64,000 bases of DNA from B33-G16 sp964611035 (lineage in GTDB: Bacteria; Desulfobacterota; DSM-4660; Desulfatiglandales; B25-G16). Under the pieces are notes generated by a model. That model had not been told where the DNA came from. It made no database searches and saw nothing but the letters and a program-made list of their open reading frames with translations. Below are positions 46,514-54,691 of the stretch, piece after piece. The stretch spans positions 65,697 to 129,696 of the forward strand of contig CAZSWT010000001.1 in the NCBI GenBank assembly GCA_964611035.1, given 5' to 3'. Every line of letters starts with the position of its first letter. The stretch's first letter is position 1. A program made the translations under genes and the position numbers.

Positions 46514-46972
46514 TTAATTATTCTTGAGATATTGCTCCCATAAATCTTTTACGCTTCTATAGTCACTATTATACCAGTATTCCGGTCCTCGGTAAGCTTC
46601 ACTTGGAATTGCTTTCCCCTCCTGTCTTAAAATGAATTTCACAAGACCAGTCATTGTATATATTTTACCATTCCAGAGAAGGTGATTTTCTGAGACTGTT
46701 GCCTCATATTTTTTCGATAGCCTCATCTCTTTATAATTAAAAAAAACTTCTTGACCTTCTTCGAGCAAACCACTTAGTACAAGCTCTTGAAGATCTGCTT
46801 TGGGGGTTTTTGGATGACGGGATTTCCAAATATTCTTATTGGACAATCCTTTTGCAATTTCCTGCTTAATCCCAAACAGCCTTCGAAGGGTATCATTAGG
46901 GTTCTCCACATATGGAATTGCCTTATCTTGCAAATACTCGTAAACTTCATCATCAATCTCTATTTTTCTCAT
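46514..46972 (-). CDS. SeqA-N-like plus RAMA-like protein (gene 2 of cassette)
   Basis: 152 residues from ATG 46972, chosen because GGAGGAATCGCT precedes it; 47017 would add 15 residues. Residues 1-34 (MRKIEIDDEVYEYLQDKA ... LRRLFGI) resemble the SeqA N-terminal/ribbon-like unit. The C-terminal ~85 residues (LVLSGLLEEGQEVFFNY, LLWNGKIYTMTGLVKFIL, GPEYWY) match the RAMA pattern, a proposed reader of modified DNA in restriction systems. It probably binds DNA and may sense base modification. Confidence 0.7.
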   Translation of the reverse strand: MRKIEIDDEVYEYLQDKAIPYVENPNDTLRRLFGIKQEIAKGLSNKNIWKSRHPKTPKADLQELVLSGLLEEGQEVFFNYKEMRLSKKYEATVSENHLLWNGKIYTMTGLVKFILRQEGKAIPSEAYRGPEYWYNSDYRSVKDLWEQYLKNN

Positions 46973-47053
46973 AGCGATTCCTCCTATTTTAATATAATTT
47001 GATAGATCATTTGCCATTTCTTCAAATTCTGGATTTAAACCCTTTTGAATTTC

Positions 47054-47755
47054 CTATTTCTCATCATCTGGTATCTCCAATGGACTGATATATTTTTCTT
47101 TTAAAAAGGAGATTAGTTTAGAGATATCCTTGCCTATTGTTTCTTGAAATTTTTTATTGACATTCTCAAGCATAGAAAGAGCTTTCTGTTGGTCCTCCTG
47201 CCTGGTAGAGAGTGTTTTTTTTATAACTTCATAAGCTTCAGCATTATACGAACAAAGGTAGTCATATATTGCGGCATAAAGATTATTTGATGACCAAACA
47301 AGTTTGGACTCAATGGCTTCTAGATAAGTTACTTGTGTTTCTAAGACTAAATTGAGAAGATCATCAACAATTTTCCCATCAGCCACTTTATAAAAATATT
47401 GAATGAAATTAATATGAGATATTATATCTGATGGGAATACAGCTAATCTTTTCCTATCGATATTTCTATACCCCTTAGCTTTAGGAAGATTGTTTTCCTG
47501 GATGTGCTTGCGAAACGTGGCTTTCCTTAAGACTATTTTTTTGCGAAGGAGTTCTTGTTCTATTTCATTCCAGACTAACCCATCTTTATAATGTTTTTTG
47601 ATGTTCTCTAATTCCTTATGACTGAAAAGCGGAAACCCCCTATTCAAGTTTTCTTGATATGCTTTAGTTGTTGTTAACTGTGAAAGAAGAAGAGTACGAA
47701 CTATATTTCCGTATTTAGGTAGCTTTTCTGACTTACTAAGTTTTTTTCTAGGCAT
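47054..47755 (-). CDS. Unknown HTH-like protein (gene 1 of cassette)
   Basis: A 233-residue Lys-rich protein. Residues ~45-95 contain a helix-turn-helix-like block (LVWNEIEQELLRKKIVLRK, FRKHIQENNLPKAKGY), followed by a helical C-terminal half that is likely an oligomerisation region. AAAGGAGGG is 5 nt before ATG 47755 and a promoter lies upstream. Family not recognised; probably the regulator or DNA-binding part of the cassette. Confidence 0.6.
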   Translation of the reverse strand: MPRKKLSKSEKLPKYGNIVRTLLLSQLTTTKAYQENLNRGFPLFSHKELENIKKHYKDGLVWNEIEQELLRKKIVLRKATFRKHIQENNLPKAKGYRNIDRKRLAVFPSDIISHINFIQYFYKVADGKIVDDLLNLVLETQVTYLEAIESKLVWSSNNLYAAIYDYLCSYNAEAYEVIKKTLSTRQEDQQKALSMLENVNKKFQETIGKDISKLISFLKEKYISPLEIPDDEK

Positions 47756-47788
47756 TTTTCCCTCCTTTATAAAATTATTACGAAATGA

Positions 47789-47817
47789 CTATTATCATAA
47801 AAAGAAAATTATGTCAA
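47789..47817 (-). promoter_or_regulatory. Promoter of the AT-rich cassette
   Basis: On the minus strand TTGACA (47817-47812), 17 bp, then TAATAG (47794-47789). A second TTGACA-17-TTAATA pair lies about 60 bp further upstream. Confidence 0.6.
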
Positions 47818-47970
47818 GTATTTTTTTATTACTTTGTAATTTTATTTTCTATATATTAATATCATGTGTGGATCATTGTCAACAAATTTTTTCACCCTAT
47901 TTAAAAAATGTCATATTTTGGTTATTTTAATCCTTATTCATAATTTGCTTTCCTTGTTTATGGCAGAGAC

Positions 47971-48457
47971 TTAGCTAGGCGAGATATTTTGTTTAACTAC
48001 CTTTTCTGCAGGTCGATCGATACTGTCTTCGCCTTTCATTATAAGGTTTAAGACCTTCTCTGCCTCATTTATGATCTTCAGACAGGCAGTGTATGAAGTA
48101 ATACTTAGTCTTTCTGCATACCCCTCGATGTATCGATAAGAATTGCCAAGGTACGTATCAGCGGTTTTCCCAACAATCCGGCAGAGGGCTTGACTAGACA
48201 GTTCAGCCATAATCTCTTGAATGGAATCCTGTCCTTTTTGGAGATCTCCCTTTATTCTTTCATGAGCGCAATGAGCCAGCTCATGGAAGAACATACATTC
48301 TTCTTTGGTGGCTAAAGCTATTACTTTGTTAGATGATGAGTAATGCCTTTTATATCTGTAATCCCCGTGGATTGCCTTAACCTGGCGTCCCCATTCTTGT
48401 GCCCGTTCTAATAATGGCAGATCGGAGAACGTCGTGTGAACCTTGATGAGGCATTTT
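47971..48457 (-). pseudogene. Truncated ArdC-like antirestriction gene
   Basis: From about 48445 downward the frame reads FSDLPLLERAQEWGRQVKAI ... IALATKEECMFFHELAHCAH and continues to the stop at 47971. This is the C-terminal zinc-peptidase-like part of ArdC-family antirestriction proteins (HELAH motif). The N-terminal ssDNA-binding domain is missing, and a TAA lies upstream in frame. ATG 48294 only marks an internal Met. Likely the relic of a plasmid or integrative element. Confidence 0.8.
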
Positions 48458-48464
48458 TAATAAA

Positions 48465-48500
48465 AGAAAACCCGAAAGAGATTACACCTCTTTCGGGCTC
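48465..48500 (-). terminator. Terminator downstream of tRNA-Leu fragment
   Basis: CCCGAAAGAG pairs with CTCTTTCGGG around a seven-base loop (48471-48497); on the minus strand the stem is followed by TTTTCTTTTATT. Confidence 0.8.
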
Positions 48501-48575
48501 AAAACCACACACAAAACGCATACGCTCTTGAAAGTTAATGCGTAAGTCTTTGGTATCTTTAGAAAATCAAAATTA

Positions 48576-48650
48576 TGGTGCCGAAGGCGGGAATCGAACT
48601 CGCACAGACATTCACCCACTAAGTCCTGAACCTAGCGCTTCTACCAATTC
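48576..48650 (-). repeat. Partial tRNA-Leu duplicate (attachment-site remnant)
   Basis: 75 nt matching the 3' part of the intact tRNA-Leu at 49249-49335 with about four differences, including CCA. The first ~12 nt of the tRNA (acceptor 5' strand) are replaced by unrelated sequence, so it cannot fold as a full tRNA. A 3' tRNA duplication is the classic trace of integrase-mediated insertion. Confidence 0.88.
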
Positions 48651-48679
48651 TAGTTGGGCGAGTTTATCAAAAACAACCT

Positions 48680-48898
48680 TCATTCTTGGAGTTCTTCTCC
48701 AAAAACGTCCCTAAATTGAACTCCTTGTGTTTTCCCTTCCCTATGCGCTCTTAGTCGTTTTTCAGCCTCTTCATCCCAGATATCGTCAATCTCCTTATCT
48801 GGCGCATCAAGGCTACGAACAAGTCCATCGATCAACAAGAATCGATCTTGGGGTTTTAAGAGCAATGCTTTCTTAAGCAACGATTTACTGGTTTCCAT
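48680..48898 (-). CDS. Addiction-module antitoxin-like protein, orphan
   Basis: A 72-residue protein (METSKSLLKKALLLKPQDRF ... RDVFGEELQE) of the putative addiction-module component family (TIGR02574-like): a helical start, LIDGLVRSLD, then the conserved acidic/Trp region DDIWDEEAEKRL. GGAAGGGA lies before ATG 48898. The RelE/ParE-type toxin that normally follows is missing; the tRNA fragment begins 30 bp after its stop. Confidence 0.8.
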   Translation of the reverse strand: METSKSLLKKALLLKPQDRFLLIDGLVRSLDAPDKEIDDIWDEEAEKRLRAHREGKTQGVQFRDVFGEELQE

Positions 48899-49248
48899 TG
48901 TCCCTTCCTTTCTATATATAATGGATTATTTCAAAATCAAATCCCAAATCCTATAGTGTTTGGAATCTCGTAAACTCAGTAGATACCTATGGGCTTACGC
49001 CCGTGGCACTTAAAATTTGAGATAGAATAGGAGTTCATAATAGATAATGCAATGAATTGGAGGAAGATATTGTAATTATGGTCGAAAAACCAAGTCAAAT
49101 CAATTGTTTTTGGAGTTCATACCAGGATGTATTTGATCAATCGGGAGTATTTAAAAAACCTTGTAAATGTTGACCAAAACGTTTACCAATTGCCTCTGGA
49201 TACAAAAAAAGGATTAACCAAAAAACCAGCTAATCCTTAACAAGTCTT
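48899..49248. other. Non-coding gap between antitoxin and tRNA-Leu
   Basis: Contains a small GGGC-TTAC-GCCC hairpin near 48989 and the tRNA terminator at 49204-49238. No gene seen. Confidence 0.45.
49204..49238 (-). terminator. Terminator of tRNA-Leu
   Basis: AAGGATTA and TAATCCTT form the stem; on the minus strand it is followed by seven T. Confidence 0.8.
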
Positions 49249-49335
49249 TGGTGCCGAAGGCGGGAATCGAACCCGCACAGGCATTCACCCACTAAGTCCT
49301 GAACCTAGCGCGTCTACCAATTCCGCCACTTCGGC
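49249..49335 (-). tRNA. tRNA-Leu (CAG)
   Basis: 87 nt with encoded CCA. Acceptor GCCGAAG/CTTCGGC, D-arm GGAATTGGTAGACGCGC, anticodon stem-loop CTAGG-TTCAGGA-CTTAG, a class II variable arm, and T arm GGGTTCGATTCCC. Confidence 0.95.
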
Positions 49336-49427
49336 ACAAAAGTTCCTTGATATATTGTGTAAAAAAACTTACCCTTATGCCCACTATTTGTCAATCATTT
49401 AAGTAGTCAAACTTTTTAATTTAATTG

Positions 49428-49538
49428 GTAACTTTTCAGGTAGCCACTAAGGCACCAAGACCCAGTCAATTGAAAATTGGCAATTGAAAATTGAAAATAG
49501 AACTTGGTGCCTTGGTGACTTAGTGGCTGAATAGCTAC
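49428..49538. repeat. GTAAC foldback family, copy II
   Basis: Left GTAACTTTTCAGGTAGCCAC then TAAGGCACCAAGAC; right CTTGGTGCCTTGGTGACTTA then GTGGCTGAATAGCTAC. 111 bp, the shortest copy. It ends five bases before the start codon of the next gene, so it must carry or replace that gene's promoter and ribosome site. Confidence 0.85.
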
Positions 49539-49542
49539 TTTA

Positions 49543-50406
49543 ATGGGGTTATTGATGAAACATGAACTTGAATACTTATTGGATGTTGGAAGGCAAGCAG
49601 CCTGGTTAGCAGCAGAAAGGATAAAGACTATCTATGAGCAATATCTGTCTGGCGGTAATATTGATATCAGAGAAAAGGGTAAGGACGATCCTGTAACTGC
49701 AGCCGACATGGCCGCAAATCAGATTATCAAAGAAAAACTCAAAGGCATCTTTCCTGAACATGCTATTTTAACAGAGGAAGAGCCTGCTACATGGAATAAC
49801 ACAGGATATGAATGGGTCTGGATGATCGATCCTCTGGATGGCACAAAGGATTTTATCAAGGCCAATGGTGAATTCGTTACTATGGTTGGGCTCATACATC
49901 GTGGTGAACCAACCATTGGTGTGGTAATAGAGCCAGTTACTGGATTAGAGCTTTATGCATGCAAGGGTTTAGGTGCCTATAAAAGCTGGCTGTCTCAAGG
50001 AGATACATCATCAAGAGTAAAAATAAATGCTACCCCAGACATGGGAAATTTACGTCTTGCTGTCAGCCGCTCGCACAGGGATCCAAAGATAGATAAATTT
50101 ATTGAAATGCTTTCTGTGAAGAGGGAAATGCCTTCAGGAAGCGTGGGTAGGAAGTTGGCAATGGTCATCAATGGAGAGGCAGATATATATGTGCACCCTG
50201 CCAGAGGTACGAAATTATGGGATACATGTGCCTGTGACGTTATTGCTTCAGAGGCTGGTGGTGTTCTCCTTTCAGGAACTGGGGAGCCGATACGCTATCT
50301 CAGACCATCAGGAGATGTTGAAAATCATTACGGCTTACTGGTATGCCCGACTAGCATTTTAGACAAGGCAGTCTGGGCATCAAGGAGTGTTTGGGGGTTG
50401 GAGTAA
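49543..50406 (+). CDS. Inositol monophosphatase family (CysQ/ImpA-like)
   Basis: A 287-residue Mg-dependent phosphatase of the inositol monophosphatase superfamily. Metal site: EKGKDDPVTAAD, TEEEP, and WMIDPLDGTKDF (D-P-L-D-G-T), plus the C-terminal WDTCACDVIASEAGG. The best fit is a 3'(2'),5'-bisphosphate nucleotidase (CysQ) or inositol phosphatase; the sequence alone does not settle which. ATG 49543 or 49555. No Shine-Dalgarno is visible because a foldback repeat abuts the start. Confidence 0.9.
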   Translation: MGLLMKHELEYLLDVGRQAAWLAAERIKTIYEQYLSGGNIDIREKGKDDPVTAADMAANQIIKEKLKGIFPEHAILTEEEPATWNNTGYEWVWMIDPLDGTKDFIKANGEFVTMVGLIHRGEPTIGVVIEPVTGLELYACKGLGAYKSWLSQGDTSSRVKINATPDMGNLRLAVSRSHRDPKIDKFIEMLSVKREMPSGSVGRKLAMVINGEADIYVHPARGTKLWDTCACDVIASEAGGVLLSGTGEPIRYLRPSGDVENHYGLLVCPTSILDKAVWASRSVWGLE

Positions 50407-50423
50407 CGGTAAAGACCGTTTTA

Positions 50424-50505
50424 AGTGACTAAAGTGAGCTAAAGTGCCTAAAGTGACTAAAGTGACCTAAAGTGACCTAAAATGAGCTAAAGTTATAAGA
50501 GACTA
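50424..50505. repeat. Tandem AAGTGNCTAA array
   Basis: About seven to eight near-identical 10-11-bp words (AAGTGACTA, AAGTGAGCTA, AAGTGCCTA, AAGTGACCTA) in a row, between the phosphatase and cobA/hemD. Confidence 0.85.
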
Positions 50506-50573
50506 AATCGACTCGATGAGCTCATTATATACAACAAATATAATAATTAATAACAATAAGTTAAACAATAAAG

Positions 50574-52142
50574 TTAATGCTTTGCATAATATTCTATTAT
50601 GGCCTTGGTAAGGGCATCCACCGTATATTCATCAGGCACTATATCTACCTTTAGCCCTTTTTCGGCTGCCCTTTGAGCAGTAATTGGTCCAATACAGGCA
50701 ACCTTTGCCTTTAACAATTCTTTAAAGATCGACCTACTTTTTAGCAGGGCCAAAAAATTATCAACAGTTGAAGGACTGGTAAAGGTAATCATATCTATTG
50801 CACTGTCTTTAAACAGCGTGCGTAATTTATGTTGACTATAGTCTGGCTTCACTGTCTTATATGCCTCGGCAACATCGACTATCGCTCCCACCTCAGTGAG
50901 TTTTTTAGGAATATAGTCCCGTGCTATTACAGGCCTCGGCAGAAGAACCCTCTTCCCATCAAGGAGTGATCGTTTTAATCCCTCCACAACGCCCTCTGCC
51001 CAATACTGATCAGGAATAAGGTCAGGATTAATTCCCATATCCATTAAAGCTGCTGCGGTTCCTGGCCCTATAGCACCAATATTAATACCTTTAAGATACC
51101 GGGTATCCTTTTTTTGAAAATCCAATCGTTTAAAAAAGTATTTCACCCCATTAACACTGGTAAATAGTATCCAGTCATACTGTGAAAGACTTTTTATTGC
51201 TTTATCAAGTTCCTTCCAGCTTGCAGGGGGTAGTATGGTAATAGTCGGAAATAGTAAACACTCGGCACCTAACTCAGATAGAGGCCTGATAAAGCCTGCT
51301 GCCTGATCCTCAGGCCGTGTAACCACAATTTTCTTTCCAAATAATGGACGGGATTCAAACCAATTGAGGTACTCACTCATATTCACTACGTCACCAACTA
51401 CAATTATTCCGGGGGCTCCAAGATCTGCATCTTTCACCTTTCGATCAATATTGGCAAGGGTTCCAATTACTGTCCTCTGATTCAGCATTGTACCATTGCC
51501 AACAACTGCCGCTGGAGTATTTGGTGATTTACCCAAAGCTGTCAACTTTTTTACTATTTTATCTAAATTTGCAATACCCATAAGGAATACGAGGGTGCCA
51601 GATGATTGTGCTAAGGCATTCCAGTTGATATGTGACTCTTCCTTAGTAGGGTCCTCGTGCCCGGTTATAAAACATACGGTAGATGCTAAATTTCTGTGCG
51701 TTAAGGGTATACCAGCATACGCAGGCGCTGCAACTGCTGATGTTACTCCAGGGACTATCTCAAATGTAATCCCTTCCTTAGAAAGCTCCATGGCTTCCTC
51801 ACCACCTCTTCCAAAAATAAAAGGGTCGCCACCTTTTAACCTTGCTACCATTAAACCCTTCTTGGAACTTTCAATTAGAAGATTATTTATATCCTTTTGA
51901 CGCATGGTATGGTGGCCACTTTTTTTACCCACGTATATAATCTCTGCATCTGTATGCGCCAGCGATAAAAGTGATTCGTTCACAAGGTAATCGTATACAA
52001 TTATATCAGCCTTTTTAAGGCATTCCCTTCCCTTTACGGTAATAAGATCAGGGTCGCCTGGGCCAGCACCAATAAGGTAAACTATTCCTTTAGATTTCTC
52101 TTTCAATTTACTTTTTAGCCACAAATTATCACTAATTATCAC
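50574..52142 (-). CDS. cobA-hemD: Fused uroporphyrinogen-III methyltransferase/synthase (CobA-HemD)
   Basis: A 522-residue bifunctional protein. The N-terminal ~260 residues are SUMT: VYLIGAGPGDPDLITVKG, GGDPFIFGRGGEEA and VPGVTSA bind SAM and uroporphyrinogen III, giving precorrin-2 for sirohaem and cobalamin. The C-terminal ~250 residues are uroporphyrinogen-III synthase (VVTRPEDQAAGF, LFTSVNGVKYF, FTSPSTVDNF). The fusion is common in Deltaproteobacteria and Firmicutes. hemC is upstream on the same strand (~110 bp, with a palindrome between). Confidence 0.95.
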   Translation of the reverse strand: MIISDNLWLKSKLKEKSKGIVYLIGAGPGDPDLITVKGRECLKKADIIVYDYLVNESLLSLAHTDAEIIYVGKKSGHHTMRQKDINNLLIESSKKGLMVARLKGGDPFIFGRGGEEAMELSKEGITFEIVPGVTSAVAAPAYAGIPLTHRNLASTVCFITGHEDPTKEESHINWNALAQSSGTLVFLMGIANLDKIVKKLTALGKSPNTPAAVVGNGTMLNQRTVIGTLANIDRKVKDADLGAPGIIVVGDVVNMSEYLNWFESRPLFGKKIVVTRPEDQAAGFIRPLSELGAECLLFPTITILPPASWKELDKAIKSLSQYDWILFTSVNGVKYFFKRLDFQKKDTRYLKGINIGAIGPGTAAALMDMGINPDLIPDQYWAEGVVEGLKRSLLDGKRVLLPRPVIARDYIPKKLTEVGAIVDVAEAYKTVKPDYSQHKLRTLFKDSAIDMITFTSPSTVDNFLALLKSRSIFKELLKAKVACIGPITAQRAAEKGLKVDIVPDEYTVDALTKAIIEYYAKH

Positions 52143-52181
52143 GAATAATTATTTAACAATTCTTTTATATAGCATTTTATT

Positions 52182-52215
52182 CCCGCCTGTCCCGATATAA
52201 TCGGGAGGGGCAGGT
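52182..52215. repeat. GC-rich palindrome with CCCGATATAATCGGG core
   Basis: CCCGCCTGT-CCCGATATAATCGGGAGGGGCAGG, a near copy of the repeat at 40044-40079; lies between hemC and cobA/hemD. Confidence 0.8.
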
Positions 52216-52256
52216 TCATTTGTGTCCATTTGTGTCAATTCGTGGCTGAGATGCGG

Positions 52257-53183
52257 TTATAAACTTCTTCCATATATTTTTTCCAAGATTTTTCCTGCCC
52301 CTGCATCTAAAAGCATATTCGCCAGAGTTGCTCCAAGTTCTTTGGCCTTTTCAGGTAAGCCAATAATTGTATCCCTAAAAATAGTGCCGCCATCAAGGTC
52401 AGCCACCAAGCCATCTAACAACAGGGAGTTATCCTTTAACCTTGCAAGACCAGCAATAGGGATCTGACAACCACCTTGAAGCTCCATCAGAAAGGATCTT
52501 TCAGCTTCCACCGCCACCCTTGTTTCATAGTGATCCAGAAATTTTAACCTATGTATTGCTTCCTCATCATCCAGGCGGAATTCAAGGCCCAAGGCACCCT
52601 GCCCTACTGCAGGCACCATACAATCAAAAGAAAGCGACTGTGTTATTTTATCTGTAAGACCTAATCTTTTTAAACCGGCTGCGGCTACAACAATTGCCTG
52701 AATATCAACGCTCTCTAATTTTCTAATTCTGGTATCCAGGTTTCCCCTTAAAGGAACAATCTTTACATCTGATCGATAATGGAGAATCTGGGCAGCACGT
52801 CTTAAACTGCTTGTACCTATGCAAGATCCCACTGGTAAATCTTTAAGTGGGATATTATTCTTAGACAAGAGCACATCATGTGGGTCTTCTCTCTCAGGGA
52901 AAATTCCTATGCATAAAGTATCTGGCAGTTCCGCAGGAACATCCTTTAGACTATGCACAGCAACATCTATCTCGCCTCTGCTAAGGGACTCTTCTATCTC
53001 TTTTACAAATAACCCCTTTCCTCCAATAGTGCTTAATGGTCTGTTGGTGATCCTGTCACCTTTTGTTGTTATTGTAATTAAATCAACCCTGATATCAGTA
53101 TAGTGGGCGGTAATTCTATCCATTACCCATTTCGCTTGAGCAAGAGCCAGCTTACTGGCCCGTGAACCGATCCTGATGGTCAT
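52257..53183 (-). CDS. hemC: Porphobilinogen deaminase HemC
   Basis: A 308-residue hydroxymethylbilane synthase joining four porphobilinogens. Seen: IRIGSRASKLALAQA, AVHSLKDVPAELP, GTSSLRRAAQ (cofactor-binding Arg pair) and the dipyrromethane-attachment Cys in LQGGCQIPIAG. Complete. It works directly ahead of the HemD half of the next gene, giving uroporphyrinogen III and then precorrin-2. Confidence 0.96.
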   Translation of the reverse strand: MTIRIGSRASKLALAQAKWVMDRITAHYTDIRVDLITITTKGDRITNRPLSTIGGKGLFVKEIEESLSRGEIDVAVHSLKDVPAELPDTLCIGIFPEREDPHDVLLSKNNIPLKDLPVGSCIGTSSLRRAAQILHYRSDVKIVPLRGNLDTRIRKLESVDIQAIVVAAAGLKRLGLTDKITQSLSFDCMVPAVGQGALGLEFRLDDEEAIHRLKFLDHYETRVAVEAERSFLMELQGGCQIPIAGLARLKDNSLLLDGLVADLDGGTIFRDTIIGLPEKAKELGATLANMLLDAGAGKILEKIYGRSL

Positions 53184-53292
53184 TTGTCACTGGTCATTTG
53201 TCATTTGTTGTTGTTTTATACTGCTTGCTGCATACTCTATTCTATTCTCAACTCCTAAATTCACAATAAAAAATTTTAAGAATTTTAGTTCA

Positions 53293-53393
53293 CCCTGGCC
53301 CAGACCTGTATTATAGGCGTAATAGGCTAATCCGAGCATGTATCGCCCTATAGCCCAAGCAGGCTGATCTGAGCATGTCGCTCCAGGGCAGGC
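53293..53393 (+). repeat. 102-bp conserved-end element, copy C
   Basis: Starts CCCTGGCCCAGACCTG and ends CGCTCCAGGGCAGGC. The core shares words with copy E: AATAGGCTAATCCGAGCATG and a second GCTGATCTGAGCATGTCGC. Confidence 0.9.
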
Positions 53394-53394
53394 T

Positions 53395-54120
53395 TTAGGC
53401 ACTTTTCTTTGAGATTAAGAATCGTGCTATATCGAGATCCCGGGGTGTAGTTACTTTTATATTATTTTCCTCACCTTCAATTATCTTTACTGGTATCCCC
53501 ATTTTTTCAATCAGAAATGCATCATCTGTCGCCTCTTCCCAACCATCTTTAATAGCCTTCTGATGGGCCAGATTTATATCCTCGAATCTAAAGATCTGGG
53601 GTGTCTGAATTAACCATAACTGGCTTCGATCAACTGATCTTAGAACCCTGCCCTGGGTATCCACCTCTTTTACCGTTTCTTTGACAGGAAGACCAGTAAT
53701 CACTGCCCTAAATTTTTTTGCAGTCTTAATCACCTTCTCAATTAGTTCAGTTGTAACTAAAGGCCTGACACCATCATGGATAAGCACCCACCTACACAAA
53801 TCGCCAACAGCCTCAAGTCCTTTTCTTACAGAATCCTGTCTCCTTTTCCCTCCAGCAACAACCTTAAAAACCTTGCTTTGTTTATATCGATCCACTATCT
53901 CCCGGTTGCAATAATCCACATCATCTTCAGAAACCACAACTACGATCTTGTCAACCAGGTTGCATTGCTGGAAATGACTCAGAGTAACTGCTAAAATTGG
54001 TTTTCCACACAGATCTATAAATTGCTTTGCCTTATTAGAACCCATCCTGGCACCAACGCCTGCAGCAGGAATAATTGCTATTACCTGGTTGGGTAAATCA
54101 TTGCTTTGTTGAATTTCCAT
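53395..54120 (-). CDS. ispD: 2-C-methyl-D-erythritol 4-phosphate cytidylyltransferase IspD
   Basis: A 241-residue MEP-pathway enzyme making CDP-methylerythritol. N-terminal nucleotide loop IIPAAGVGARMGSNKAKQF, VLIHDGVRPLV for CTP/metal, and TDDAFLIEKMG near the C-terminus. Length is standard (~230-240). Its 3' end touches repeat copy C (2 bp gap). The usual partner ispF is not adjacent. Confidence 0.95.
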   Translation of the reverse strand: MEIQQSNDLPNQVIAIIPAAGVGARMGSNKAKQFIDLCGKPILAVTLSHFQQCNLVDKIVVVVSEDDVDYCNREIVDRYKQSKVFKVVAGGKRRQDSVRKGLEAVGDLCRWVLIHDGVRPLVTTELIEKVIKTAKKFRAVITGLPVKETVKEVDTQGRVLRSVDRSQLWLIQTPQIFRFEDINLAHQKAIKDGWEEATDDAFLIEKMGIPVKIIEGEENNIKVTTPRDLDIARFLISKKSA

Positions 54121-54362
54121 GATTGTAAAAAGGTAGTAAGGTCAGTAGCTTATATGAAAGTGCCTACAGTTAAGTCGTTTACTACTCAAATACTCAACCA
54201 TCTGACCACTCAACTACTTTCATCCTTCGTTGTGTCCGAAAGGCCATGTGTGTTCGTTGTATTTGTATTTGTGAGTAGTTGGCAGCTTGTTGTGGGTTAT
54301 AGGTTGCGGATTATGGGTCATGAAAAAAATAAAAATGTCGTTTTCAGCAATTCGTTGCTCTT

Positions 54363-54635
54363 TGCTCAGGTATCTTGCCACAAAGCCACAAAGCCACCAA
54401 GATTATAGAATGATTATTTATAATAGCTTTTTTAATCCCGATAAATCGGGATTGAAATTCGGGAGAAAAGTCCGTTATTCAATTTATATTCATTTTCCCT
54501 TTGGGTCTTTGTGCCCCTGGCCCAGACCTGGCATGCAATGCTTAGTTATATTATATGATATAAATAGATATTATATAAGTTGCAATATATTCTAAGGCAC
54601 TCGCGCCAGGGCAGGCTTGGTGGCTGAATAGTCAC
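54363..54635. repeat. GTAAC foldback family, copy III, carrying element D
   Basis: Full-length relative of copy IV (59225-59396): shared CTCAGGTATCTTGCCACAAA, TATAGAAT..., CCGTTATT.AATTTATAT and TTTGGGTCTTTGTGCC. After GTGCC the 102-bp element D intervenes, and then TTGGTGGCTGAATAG resumes. Confidence 0.88.
54515..54616 (+). repeat. 102-bp conserved-end element, copy D (inserted)
   Basis: CCCTGGCCCAGACCTGG ... GCGCCAGGGCAGGC. It interrupts GTAAC copy III at a site that is intact in copy IV (TTGTGCC/TTGGTGG). Confidence 0.92.
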
Positions 54636-54691
54636 TAAACAACAAGCAACGGAAAATAGGCAAACACAAGCCATTATATTTTTTTAAGCGT

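Larger units (their letters stand above)
54121..54691. other. Intergenic region with nested repeats
   Basis: Between ispD and the Rho-N protein. It contains ACTCAACT-type word repeats (54180-54225), the GTAAC foldback copy III and, inside that, conserved-end element copy D. No gene is supported. Confidence 0.7.

Noticed and set aside
50424..50505. CRISPR-like array
   Set aside because: Units of 10-11 bp with no spacers and no cas genes; a simple tandem repeat.
53187..53402. 71-codon open frame on the minus strand between hemC and ispD
   Set aside because: Encoded by conserved-end repeat copy C and simple repeats.
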